Shown: one piece after another, positions 43,549-51,282 of the stretch
Position numbering within the stretch: position 1 is the first letter of the stretch
How the letters are laid out: each line of letters starts with the position of its first letter
Assembly: GCF_000721495.1 (NCBI RefSeq)
Contig: NZ_JOHY01000029.1
Coordinates: 1-64,000, forward strand
Direction: 5' to 3'
DNA from: Streptomyces sp. NRRL F-5123
Lineage (GTDB): Bacteria > Actinomycetota > Actinomycetes > Streptomycetales > Streptomycetaceae
DNA: 64,000 nt
Made by a program: the position numbers and the translations under genes
The notes under the pieces: generated by a model
What the model was told of the DNA's origin: nothing
Database searches by the model: none
Seen by the model: the letters and a program-made list of their open reading frames with translations, nothing else

Positions 43549-44352
43549 TCAGCGTCCTGCGACCAGCAGGGTCTGCGCGATGCGGCCGCAGTCGCCCGAG
43601 GCGTCGTGCAACTCGCCGTGCGCGAGGCCCGATCCGCCGGGCGCGGCGGCCGTCGCCGAGCGCAGGCACAGCCACTCGCCGACCGGGTCGCGGTGCAGCA
43701 GCAGCGTCACGTCGGTGTTGATCACCAGGTCCCTGCGGTGGTCCAGCTCGAAGGCGACGGCCCAGCTGCTGTCCGCGAGCGTGAGGGCGCGGGTCAGCGG
43801 GGTGTCCTCCTCGCCCGCGACGAGCGGGACGCGCTGCCGCGCCCACACCGTGCCCGGCCCGGGCGTGTCGAACCCCGGCTCCGGCGCGCCGGGCGCGCCC
43901 GGCGGGAAGCGCCACTCCATGGCCGAGACGTAGCCGTCCAGGTACGCGCCCGCCATCACCTGCTTCGGCTGCGGCCCCGGCACCGGCGGCACGGGCGGCA
44001 CCGGGCTCAGCGCCGGGGTGTCCGCGGGGGCGGCCACCAGCCGCCACGCCCTGGCCAGCAGCACGGGCTTGCCGTCGGCGGTGATCCGGCCCTCCAGCAG
44101 CTCGGTCCGCCCGCCCGCGCGCACCGTCCGCACCTCGACGTCCAGCTCGCCGACCGGTACGGGGCGGGGCAGGTCGACGGTCACGCGGGCGATCCGCATC
44201 CCGGGGCGCGCCTCGTGCCGTTCGAGCGCCCGCCCGATCAGGGCGGAGGGCGGGCCCGCGTGCTGGGCCTTCGGGCTCCAGGGCCCGGCGGTCCACTCGG
44301 TGCTGCCGAACCGGCTGCCGCCGAGGCTCCGGTAGAACGTCTCGCCGTCCAT
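43549..44352 (-). CDS. Double-hotdog acyl-CoA thioesterase family protein
   Basis: 267 aa. The first hotdog half has FYRSLGGSRFGSTEWTAGPW and AGPPSALIGRALE; the second has LTRALTLADSSWAVAFELDH and INTDVTLLLHRDPVGEWLCL. This TesB-like layout is common in actinobacteria. Active-site identity and substrate are unknown. A Pro-rich connector (VPPVPPVPGPQPK) joins the halves. ATG 44352 is preceded by GGAGGGAG. Confidence 0.78.
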   Translation of the reverse strand: MDGETFYRSLGGSRFGSTEWTAGPWSPKAQHAGPPSALIGRALERHEARPGMRIARVTVDLPRPVPVGELDVEVRTVRAGGRTELLEGRITADGKPVLLARAWRLVAAPADTPALSPVPPVPPVPGPQPKQVMAGAYLDGYVSAMEWRFPPGAPGAPEPGFDTPGPGTVWARQRVPLVAGEEDTPLTRALTLADSSWAVAFELDHRRDLVINTDVTLLLHRDPVGEWLCLRSATAAAPGGSGLAHGELHDASGDCGRIAQTLLVAGR

Positions 44353-44448
44353 CCCCGCTCCCTCCCACTGGCGTGGGGCCGATCGTAGCGAGCGGTCCCC
44401 TCCGCCCCGCCGGGCACCCTCTCCGGCCGTGGCCGTGGCCGTGCCGCG

Positions 44449-44840
44449 GGGCGAGTCCGGCGGCTCTTCTGCCCGGAGTCGTCCTGTACTCGGTGGACGT
44501 TCGCTGGGCAACTGCCGGGACCGACCCGGCGGCACAGCCGGTGGACGGAGCGGTCGCGGTCGACTCTCGCCGCGGTGGATCTCGCCCTCGCCGGCCGGGC
44601 CGGCGCCCGGATGGCACGGCCCTTCGGGGTGCCCATCGGCCACGGCGTGGTGTTGCGGCTGCTGGAAGCTTTGCCCGAACCGGATGTCCCGGCCCCGCGG
44701 GTGGTTGGTGTCGAGACCCCGGGCGACGCAGGTGGCCGATTGGCGCCGCCCGAGGAGGAGGCGGACTCCCCGTGGCGGAGCGAGCAGTTCGCCAACCGCT
44801 TCCGAGCCAGGCACGCCACGGTTCACGCGTTGCCGGGGCG
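44449..44840 (+). pseudogene. Decayed ISL3-family transposase fragment
   Basis: One frame reads VRRLFCPESSCTRWTFAGQL, then TRRHSRWTERSRSTLAAVD, LALAGRAGARMARPFGVPIG and VLRLLEALPEPDVPAPRVVGVE, the order of ISL3 transposases (zinc-finger end, HTH, entry to the DDE domain at VLGVDD). It then jumps to RFRARHATVHALPG, which resembles the internal HTH located much later in intact proteins. So most of the DDE domain is deleted, and the catalytic Asp of VGVDD has become VGVET. Confidence 0.65.
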
Positions 44841-45461
44841 CCCGTGGTGCGATCGCTCATTTCCCATCCGGGCCGCCGCCAGGTCACCACTGACCCGGTA
44901 CCTCTACGGGTGGACCGCAGTCGCCGCCTGCCCTTGTCGTCATCGATCTCACGGACGCCCACCCGCCCTGCCACGGCCACAGCCTGACGGCTACGAAGGG
45001 CCCGGCACAAATACGTCACGCCGCGTGCGCTGCCCCGGAGCACATCCGCACCGCCGCGGGCTACCGGACTCGAACCGGCTCAGACCGAAAAGGGTCACAA
45101 TCTCGAAGATTGAAGCGGATTTCCCATCACGCCTTTGCCCGCAGCGGCTGACCACAGCCTACCAACGACCACCGCGCTCCACAGGGCGAACGTTGCCCGA
45201 GGCGGCACTTGCTGCCAGCACATTCCCGTCAGCGCCTGTACGTGAGCCGACACCGCAGCCGCCCGGATCGTGCCCAGTTCGGTGAAGCTCAGATGTCGCA
45301 GGCACCCCGCCAGGCCGGAGCCCGTGGGGCGCCGCGCGGCACGATTGTGCAGGGCCTCCACGGTGGTGACCTCTCGTTCCGGACGGACAAGGTGGTCAGC
45401 AGCGTCATAGGAAGACCGCGGCTTCAAAAGCCCATGATCACGGATACTCTCCGTAAGTAGA

Positions 45462-45490
45462 TTGACACTCTCGGTTACTTTGTGTGTATG
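45462..45490 (+). promoter_or_regulatory. Consensus-like sigma-70 promoter of the SGNH hydrolase gene
   Basis: TTGACA at 45462-45467, 17-bp spacer, TGTATG at 45485-45490. The start codon lies 41 bp downstream. One of the few near-consensus housekeeping promoters visible in the window. Confidence 0.65.
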
Positions 45491-45530
45491 GTTGAGGCGG
45501 AACCCCGTACGTCCCAATCCTGGAGAATTC

Positions 45531-46499
45531 GTGACACGCTTCCGTGCCCGTCTCGCCCTTCTCTGCTCGGCCGCGGCGCTCGCCGCCGGCGCTGTTGTCC
45601 CCGCGCAGTTCGGCGGGGCCCAGTCATCCGCCGCAGCCGAGGAGCACCAGTGGGTCGCCCTGGGCGACTCCTACACCGCCGGGGTCATCCAGGCCGCGGG
45701 CAACACCTTCGAGGTTCCCCGTGACGGCTGCGAGCGCACCGACCGCTCCTACCCCCAGGTCATCGACCGCGACCTCTACGGCCTGTTCGAGCTGACCAAC
45801 GTCAGCTGCGGCGCCGCCACCATCGCGAACGTCACCGACACGCCCCAGCACCCGATCGGCCGCCACCTGCCGCCCTTCTCCGAGGACCCGGACTACCCCT
45901 TCCCCGCCGTGCCCCCTCAGTCCGAGGCGGTAGGCCCCGACACCGACGTCATCACCGTCGGCGTGGGCGGAAACACCCTCGGCTTCGACGACTTCATCAC
46001 CAAGTGCATGCAACTCGGCGGCGAGAACGACGGCAAGGGCACTCCGTGCAAGGACGCCCTGGGCGCCGACGTCCCGGAACGGCTGAAGACCGTGCGCCAC
46101 GAGTACGACCGGATGCTCACCGTGCTCCACGAGCGCGCCCCGAAGGCGAAGATCCTGGCCGTCGGCTACCCCACGGTCATCCCCCGGGACACCGCCAAGT
46201 GCAGCTTCGGTGACCTCACGCAGTTCGGCACGATCACCTCCGGCGACCTGGCCTGGCTGCGCGCCGACGTCCTGGAGCCCCTCAACAAGACCATCGACGA
46301 CTCCACCGGCACCCAGGACGCCGCCGGCTACGTCGACCTCTACACCTCCTCCCGCGACCACAGCGTCTGCGACGACAGCAAGTGGGTCGAAGGCGTCGTC
46401 ACCCTCCCCGACCAGCTGTCCTTCGTGCACCCCAACGCCCTCGGCCACCGCAACGCCGCCGACCACGTCGAAGAGGCGCTGCTCAACACCCTCACCTGA
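45531..46499 (+). CDS. Secreted SGNH/GDSL hydrolase (lipase/esterase)
   Basis: 322 aa. Signal peptide of about 36 residues (MTRFRARLALLCSAAALAAG ... SSAAA-EE). Block I WVALGDSYTAG with nucleophile Ser47, block III-type Asn in VGVGGNTLGF, and the terminal D/H block in DQLSFVHPNALGH. Three Cys pairs are plausible. The closest known type is Streptomyces extracellular lipase/phospholipase of the SCO1725 kind. GTG 45531 has GGAG 5 nt upstream. It is flanked on both sides by transposase relics and ends at a strong terminator. Confidence 0.87.
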   Translation: MTRFRARLALLCSAAALAAGAVVPAQFGGAQSSAAAEEHQWVALGDSYTAGVIQAAGNTFEVPRDGCERTDRSYPQVIDRDLYGLFELTNVSCGAATIANVTDTPQHPIGRHLPPFSEDPDYPFPAVPPQSEAVGPDTDVITVGVGGNTLGFDDFITKCMQLGGENDGKGTPCKDALGADVPERLKTVRHEYDRMLTVLHERAPKAKILAVGYPTVIPRDTAKCSFGDLTQFGTITSGDLAWLRADVLEPLNKTIDDSTGTQDAAGYVDLYTSSRDHSVCDDSKWVEGVVTLPDQLSFVHPNALGHRNAADHVEEALLNTLT

Positions 46500-46533
46500 T
46501 CCGTCCCGTTTCCGGGGCACCCCGTGCAGCAGC

Positions 46534-46567
46534 GAACTGGCCTCCGGCCCCAGCCGGAGGCCAGTTC
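46534..46567 (+). terminator. Perfect hairpin after SGNH hydrolase
   Basis: 15-bp arms GAACTGGCCTCCGGC and its complement, loop CCCA, 35 bp past the stop codon. Confidence 0.75.
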
Positions 46568-46851
46568 CACGTTCCGGACCAGATCCAGACGCGGCTTCAA
46601 CTCACAGTCCGGTCCGAGAGACAGGCCCTGGGAAGATCGCGACCGGATGCCTGGGCGACTTTCGCAGTCGAACAGAGCCCTCAGGGTGCCCTCGGAGGAA
46701 CCACCCCCGTGGTCGTGGGTCTTCACCTTGGGAGACTTCCTCCACACACCCAGTGCGTGCGGAGACCGGGAACATCATCAGCAGTCATGTGCCGCACGAG
46801 CTGATGGGAGTGTCCCGCCTCGCAGACAGGCCTGACGCACGGTTCGCCTGT

Positions 46852-47014
46852 GGGGTACTCGATCGCGGGAGCCGCCTGGACCGGGTCGTGGAGGGAACAT
46901 TCGCCCACCTGCACCGGTTTTCGCCGCCTGCGGATCCGCTGGGAGAGACGCGACGACATCCACGAAGCCTTCCTCACCCCCGGATGCGCACTCATCTGCT
47001 GGAGACGCCTGAAC
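46852..47014 (+). pseudogene. Frameshifted C-terminal relic of an IS5-family transposase
   Basis: The first frame gives GVLDRGSRLDRVVEGTFAHL-HRF (46852-46920). After a TTTT run (46918-46921) the next frame gives RRLRIRWERRDDIHEAFLTP then GCALICWRRLN (46922-47014). Together they rebuild the IS5/IS112-like ending VVERTFAWLH-FRRLRIRWE-RDDIHEAFL-LACALICWRRL. One extra T explains the shift. The N-terminal two thirds are missing and no terminal repeats were found. Confidence 0.7.
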
Positions 47015-47068
47015 TTCCGACAGAGGTTCAGGACAGGCACGGCCAACACTGACGGCCTGGTGCCGCCC

Positions 47069-47809
47069 TCAGGCCGGCTTGCGCCATACGGAGATGTGCT
47101 TCGCGGAGTCCTCGGTGAACGGAGAACCGTCCCAGTCCGCAACGCGACGTTCCAGTTCGAGCCCTGCGATCCGCGCCATCAAGTCGAGCTCCGCCGGCCA
47201 CGCGTACCGGTGCCGGGAGTTGTCGCGGCGGTAGCGGCCGTCTTCGCCGTCGCGGGTGAGATGGTGCGAGACGAGGATCTGTTCGACCAGGTCGAAGGTG
47301 TCGAAGCCGAGATGCCGGTCGGAGACATCGAACGGCACCGCGACCTGCCCGGGCGGCAGGAACCGCAGCGGCGGCACGCCCAGCTCGATGACGAATCGGC
47401 CGCCAGGGGTCAGGTGACGTGCGGCGTTGCAGAAGCACTCGACCTGCTCGTCCTGCGTGAGGAGATTCGTGATCGTGTTGTAGACGAGATAGACCAGGGT
47501 GAACTCGCCAGGGACGACGGTCGTGGCCATGTCTCCGATGGCGACGGGGAGCGCGTCCTTGTCGATCTTGCGCCGCAGGACCGCTGCCATGTGCTCGGAC
47601 AGTTCGATGCCCACGACGGGCAGGCCGCGTTCCCGGAGCGGGACGCCCACTCGTCCAGTTCCGATGGCGAACTCCAGTGCCCGGCCGTTTCCGGCGAGTT
47701 CGGCGAGGAAGGCCAGCGTGGGTCCGAGAACGGCAGCCGAGGACGATTCGGCTTCCTCGGCGTCGTAGCGGTCGGCGGTCGCGCGGGTCCACAGTTCACT
47801 GCTCGTCAC
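47069..47809 (-). CDS. Class I SAM-dependent methyltransferase
   Basis: 246 aa. SAM motif RALEFAIGTGRVGVPLRERG (about 45-64), acidic loop VGIELSEHM, and FTLVYLVYNTITNLL at motif II. It begins TSSELWTRATADRYDAEEAE like small-molecule methyltransferases of unknown substrate. Chosen start GTG 47809 fits the family's usual beginning, although the ribosome site is weak. Stands alone between the relic region and the ribosyl-compound operon. Confidence 0.75.
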   Translation of the reverse strand: MTSSELWTRATADRYDAEEAESSSAAVLGPTLAFLAELAGNGRALEFAIGTGRVGVPLRERGLPVVGIELSEHMAAVLRRKIDKDALPVAIGDMATTVVPGEFTLVYLVYNTITNLLTQDEQVECFCNAARHLTPGGRFVIELGVPPLRFLPPGQVAVPFDVSDRHLGFDTFDLVEQILVSHHLTRDGEDGRYRRDNSRHRYAWPAELDLMARIAGLELERRVADWDGSPFTEDSAKHISVWRKPA

Positions 47810-47961
47810 GGGTGGCCACTGTGCCGGGTGCCGAGGGGCGCTGTCGACGCATTTAGGTTCTCCGCGGCTCCGCGCGCACCGCCTACGACTCGTTGTCGCC
47901 TTGCCGGGGCTTCGGCCGCACCGCCCAGCACGCCGGATCATCAGTTCCGGAATTGCGCGGG

Positions 47962-48873
47962 TCAGTCCGGCGGGCGGCGGGCGGCGAGGAGGAGGGTGCG
48001 GTGGGCGACGGCGACGACCGCGGGGTCGACGAAGCGGCCGTCGGGGAGGGCGAGGGCGCCGGGGGACGTGGCGGAAGCCGCGAGGACCTCGCGGGCCGCC
48101 GCGACCTCCTGCGCGGAAGGCCTGTACGCGCGCTCGATGACCGGGAGCTGGCGCGGATGGATCGCCGCGCGGCCGAGGAAGCCGAGGGCGCGGCCCCGGC
48201 GGCAGGACTCGCCGAGGCCCACCAGGTCGCGGACGTCGGGGTGGACGGACTGGGCCGGGGGCGCGAGGCCCGCCGCGCGGGCGGCGACGACCGTGCGGAC
48301 CCGCGGCCAGGTCAGGGCCTCCTCGCCGGTCAGGCCGAGGTCCGCGCGGAGGTCGGCCTCGCCGAGGGCGATGCCGCGCACGGCGGGGTCGGCGCCCGCG
48401 ATGGCGAAGGCGTTCTCCACGCCGAGCGCCGACTCCAGCAGCGGGTAGAGGGGCGGCGCGTCCGCCCCCGCCGCCCGTACCGCGCGGGCCACCCGGACGA
48501 CGTCCGCGGGTGTGCCGACCTTCGGCAGCCGCAGCCCCCCGAGCCCCGGCAGCCCGGCCAGCGCGGCCAGGTCGGGACCGGCCAGCGGGCCGTCCAGGGC
48601 GTTGACCCGCACGTGCACGGGGACCCGCCCGTGCGCGGGCTCGGCCAGCAGCTCCGCGGTCGCGGCCCGCGCGTACTCCTTGCGGCCGGGCGGCACCGCG
48701 TCCTCCAGGTCGACGAGCACGACGTCGGCGCCCGACCGCAGCGCCTTCGCCACCACCTCCGGCCGGTCACCCGGCGCGTAGAGCCAGGTCAGCGCGAGGC
48801 CCTCGTCCTGCCCGGCGCCGACCGCGTCCGGTCCGCCGTTCGGGGCGGGCAGCGTCACCTCGGGCCCGCTCAC
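47962..48873 (-). CDS. HpcH/HpaI (CitE-like) CoA-ester lyase
   Basis: 303 aa TIM-barrel lyase: TWLYAPGDRPEVVAKALRSG, VVLVDLEDAVPPGRKEYAR (metal ligand and substrate Arg region) and VRGIALGEADLRADLGLTGE. Family members cleave malyl-CoA, citramalyl-CoA or citryl-type esters. It is the last gene of the LacI operon, and with the CoA-transferase it could activate then split a hydroxy acid. GTG 48873 overlaps the stop of the small linker ORF (GTGA). Its first 20 residues (SGPEVTLPAPNGGPDAVGAG) belong to the same repeat family as that linker and precede the conserved fold. Confidence 0.83.
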   Translation of the reverse strand: MSGPEVTLPAPNGGPDAVGAGQDEGLALTWLYAPGDRPEVVAKALRSGADVVLVDLEDAVPPGRKEYARAATAELLAEPAHGRVPVHVRVNALDGPLAGPDLAALAGLPGLGGLRLPKVGTPADVVRVARAVRAAGADAPPLYPLLESALGVENAFAIAGADPAVRGIALGEADLRADLGLTGEEALTWPRVRTVVAARAAGLAPPAQSVHPDVRDLVGLGESCRRGRALGFLGRAAIHPRQLPVIERAYRPSAQEVAAAREVLAASATSPGALALPDGRFVDPAVVAVAHRTLLLAARRPPD

Positions 48874-49094
48874 AGCGCGCCCTCCGTACGCGGCGCGGCG
48901 GCTGCCGTGTTCGGCCCGCGGCCCGGGGGCGTCGCTTCGGGTCGGCCTGCAGCGGGTGGTTCGGTGGCGCCTGTGTTCGGTCCGCCGCCCGGTGCGGGCG
49001 CCGCCACCTCGGGTCCGCTCGCCGCGAGCCGTTCGGTGGCGGCCGCGTCCGGTCCGCCGCCCGGTGCGGGCGCCGCCACCGCCGGCCCGCTCAC
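48870..49094 (-). CDS. Small Ala/Pro-rich linker ORF from tandem duplication
   Basis: 74 aa with GTGA overlaps at both ends (start GTG 49094 on the CoA-transferase stop; stop on the lyase GTG 48873). It consists of about three 22-25 residue repeats (SGPAVAAPAPGGGPDAAATE, SGPEVAAPAPGGGPNTGATE, AGRPEATPPGRGPNTAAAAP) and ends RTEGAL like the CoA-transferase end RAEGAL. The DNA around 48870 repeats that at 49091 with a 221-bp period. So it is probably a duplicated gene junction that stayed translatable, perhaps keeping ribosomes coupled. No folded domain is expected. Confidence 0.5.
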   Translation of the reverse strand: MSGPAVAAPAPGGGPDAAATERLAASGPEVAAPAPGGGPNTGATEPPAAGRPEATPPGRGPNTAAAAPRTEGAL

Positions 49095-50293
49095 AGCGCG
49101 CCCTCCGCGCGCAGTGCGGCGATCTCCGCCTCGGTCAGGCCGAGTTCGGCCAGCACCTCGTCGGTGTCGGCGCCGTGCGGGCGGCCCGGCCAGCGGACGG
49201 CGCCGGGGGTCCCGGAGAGGCGGAAGAGGACGTTCTGCATGCGCAGCGATCCCAGCTCGGGGTCGTCGACGCGGGTCACCGTGCCCAGGGCCCGCAGCTG
49301 CGGATCGGCGACGACGTCGCGCACGTCGTAGACGGGGGCCACCGCGGCCTGCGCCTCCTCGAAGGCGGCGACCACCTCCGCGCGGGTGCGGCGGCCGATC
49401 CACTCGGCCACGACCTTGTCGATCTCCTCGGCGTGCGCGGCGCGCCCGGCGCCGGTCGCGAACCACGGCTCGCCGGTGAACTCCGGGTGACCGACCAGCC
49501 GCAGCACCCGATCGGCCACCGACTGCGCGGACGACGACACCGCGACCCAGCCGCCGTCGGCGGTGCGATAGGTGTTGCGGGGGGCGTTGTTGTTCGACCG
49601 GTTGCCCAGCCGCGGCTGCACGTAGCCGAGCTGGTCGTACCACAGGAGCTGCGGGCCGAGCACGGCGAGCATCGGCTCGATGATGGCCATGTCCACCACC
49701 TGTCCGGCGCCGGTGCGGTCGCGGCCGGCCAGCGCCGCCATGACCGCGTACGCCGTGGCGAGCCCGGCGATCGAGTCGGCCAGGCCGAACGGCGGCAGCG
49801 TCGGCGGTCCTTCGGGCTCACCGGTGGCCGCCGCGAAGCCGCTCATCGCCTCGGCGAGGGTGCCGAAACCGGGGCGGCTCGCGTACGGCCCGGTCTGGCC
49901 GAAGGCGGTGACACGGGCCAGCACCAGCCGCGGGTTGGCGGCGGACAGCTCCTCCCAGCCCAGCCCCCACCGCTCCAGGGTGCCGGGGCGGAAGTTCTCC
50001 ACGACCACGTCGGCGCCGACCGCGAGCCGCAGCAGCACGTCGCGCCCGCCGGGTGTGCCGAGGTCGGCGGTGATCGTGCGCTTGTTGCGGCCGAGCTGCT
50101 TCCACCACAGGCCGACGCCGTCCTTGGCGGGGCCGTGGCCGCGGGACGGGTCGGGCTTGCGCGGGTGCTCGACCTTGACGACGTCGGCGCCGAAGTCGCC
50201 GAGCAGCATCGCGGCGGTCGGGCCCGCGAAGAGCGTGGCGAGGTCGACGACCCGCAGGCCGGTCAACGGGCCGCCGGAGGGCTGGTGGTGCAT
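49091..50293 (-). CDS. CaiB/BaiF (class III) CoA-transferase
   Basis: 400 aa, family-typical length. LTGLRVVDLATLFAGPTAAM at the N-terminus, DVVKVEHPRKPDPSRGHGPA, DVVVENFRPGTLERWGLG, TAFGQTGPYASRPGFG, and the region with catalytic Asp VDMAIIEPMLAVLGPQ. These enzymes move CoA between carboxylic acids as interlocked dimers. ATG 50293 with GAGG 8 nt upstream is chosen; a GTG at 50332 overlapping the ribokinase stop is an alternative. Its place before the lyase suggests activation of an organic acid for cleavage. Confidence 0.87.
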   Translation of the reverse strand: MHHQPSGGPLTGLRVVDLATLFAGPTAAMLLGDFGADVVKVEHPRKPDPSRGHGPAKDGVGLWWKQLGRNKRTITADLGTPGGRDVLLRLAVGADVVVENFRPGTLERWGLGWEELSAANPRLVLARVTAFGQTGPYASRPGFGTLAEAMSGFAAATGEPEGPPTLPPFGLADSIAGLATAYAVMAALAGRDRTGAGQVVDMAIIEPMLAVLGPQLLWYDQLGYVQPRLGNRSNNNAPRNTYRTADGGWVAVSSSAQSVADRVLRLVGHPEFTGEPWFATGAGRAAHAEEIDKVVAEWIGRRTRAEVVAAFEEAQAAVAPVYDVRDVVADPQLRALGTVTRVDDPELGSLRMQNVLFRLSGTPGAVRWPGRPHGADTDEVLAELGLTEAEIAALRAEGAL

Positions 50294-50328
50294 GGGTGGT
50301 ACCTCGGTTCTGGTGCGGTTGTTCCGGT

Positions 50329-51270
50329 TCACTTACGGGCGGCGCGCCGGCGGGGGACGGGGTGCCCCGCGGCGGCGCGTGCGTCGACGGCCGCGCGCAG
50401 CGGCATCGAGGACGAGGCGCCGGCCTGCTCGACGGACAGCGCGGACGCGGCGGTCGCCCAGCGCAGCGCCTCGTCCGCCGGTCGGCCCTCACCCAGGGCG
50501 ACCGCGAGCGCGCCCACGAACGTGTCGCCGGCGGCCGTGGTGTCCACGACCTCCGCCTTCAGCGCGGGCACGGCCAGCGGCTCCCGGCCGCGTACGGCGT
50601 GCAGGCACCCCGCGGCGCCCAGCGTGACCACCACCTCCGGCACCACGTCCAGCAGCGCGCGGGCCGCCGCTCGCGGGTCGCCCTCGCCGCTCAGCGCGGC
50701 GGCCTCGTGCTCATTGGGCACCAGCAGGTCGGTGACGGCCAGGAGTTCGTCCGGCAGCGGCTGCGCGGGAGCGGGCGTGAGCACGGTGCGCACCCCGCGC
50801 TCGCGCGCCGCGCGGGCCCCGGCGAGCACGCCGGCGAGCGGCAGTTCGAGCTGGAGCAGCAGCGCGCCCGCCGCCCCGATCGCCGCCTCGTCCTGCGAGG
50901 TGAGCGCCGTGACCGTGCCGTTGGCGCCGGGCACCACGACGATCGCGTTGTGGCCCGCGCCGTCCACGGTGATCTGTGCGATGCCGCTCGGGCCCGGCAC
51001 CGTACGCAGCCGGACCGTGTCGACGCCCGACCGGTCGAGCGCCGCGCGCAGTTGTACGCCGAAGTCGTCGTCGCCGACCGCGCCGATCATGGTGACCGCG
51101 CCGCCCGCGCGCGCCGCGGCGATCGCCTGGTTGGCACCCTTGCCGCCCGGCACGGTCCGGAACGACTCGCCGGTGACGGTCTCGCCGAGCCGCGGCGCGG
51201 CCTTCGCGTACGCGACCAGGTCCATGTTGGCGCTGCCGAGCACCGCGACCGCGGCCTTCGTGACGGTCAT
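50329..51270 (-). CDS. rbsK: Ribokinase (PfkB family)
   Basis: 313 aa. Substrate motif SANMDLVAYAKAAPRLGETV and GGKGANQAIAAARAG; the anion-hole and catalytic base region is VDTTAAGDTFVGALAVAL with Asp. LLLQLELPLAGVL is typical of ribokinase proper. It phosphorylates D-ribose to ribose 5-phosphate, which links the upstream glycohydrolases to central metabolism. ATG 51270 has AAGG 6 nt upstream and begins 12 bp after the upstream glycohydrolase stop. A closely related nucleoside kinase activity cannot be excluded. Confidence 0.85.
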   Translation of the reverse strand: MTVTKAAVAVLGSANMDLVAYAKAAPRLGETVTGESFRTVPGGKGANQAIAAARAGGAVTMIGAVGDDDFGVQLRAALDRSGVDTVRLRTVPGPSGIAQITVDGAGHNAIVVVPGANGTVTALTSQDEAAIGAAGALLLQLELPLAGVLAGARAARERGVRTVLTPAPAQPLPDELLAVTDLLVPNEHEAAALSGEGDPRAAARALLDVVPEVVVTLGAAGCLHAVRGREPLAVPALKAEVVDTTAAGDTFVGALAVALGEGRPADEALRWATAASALSVEQAGASSSMPLRAAVDARAAAGHPVPRRRAARK

Positions 51271-51282
51271 CAACTGCCTTCC

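Larger units (their letters stand above)
44353..45530. other. Long gene-poor region with transposase relic and SGNH-hydrolase promoter
   Basis: About 1.18 kb with no intact gene. It contains a degenerate ISL3-type transposase (44449-44840) and the promoter of the downstream hydrolase. The remaining ~600 bp (44850-45450) shows no recognisable coding signal. Base composition is less extreme and codon-position bias is weak compared with neighbours. Confidence 0.65.
46500..47068. other. Gene-poor region after hydrolase with IS relic
   Basis: 569 bp between the SGNH hydrolase and the convergent methyltransferase. It holds a terminator and an IS5-family C-terminal relic; the rest (46570-46850) has no recognisable content. 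Confidence 0.6.

Noticed and set aside
45061..45078. tRNA T-arm-like word (GGTTCGAGTCCGG on the minus strand), possible tRNA end or attachment site
   Set aside because: No anticodon arm, D-arm or acceptor pairing could be built around it; the nearby CAATC/GATTG hairpin has a 5-base loop.
45095..45517. 140-codon minus-strand frame upstream of the SGNH hydrolase
   Set aside because: No recognisable motif, no ribosome site, and it covers the clear TTGACA/TGTATG promoter of the divergent gene.
47809..47961. Terminator after the CitE-like gene
   Set aside because: Only a 5-bp CCGGA/TCCGG dyad with an 8-nt loop was found, too weak to call.
48870..49643. 257-codon minus-strand frame extending the linker ORF into the CoA-transferase gene
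   Set aside because: Its upstream part is an out-of-frame reading of the CoA-transferase; only the segment from GTG 49094 has GTGA coupling and repeat structure.
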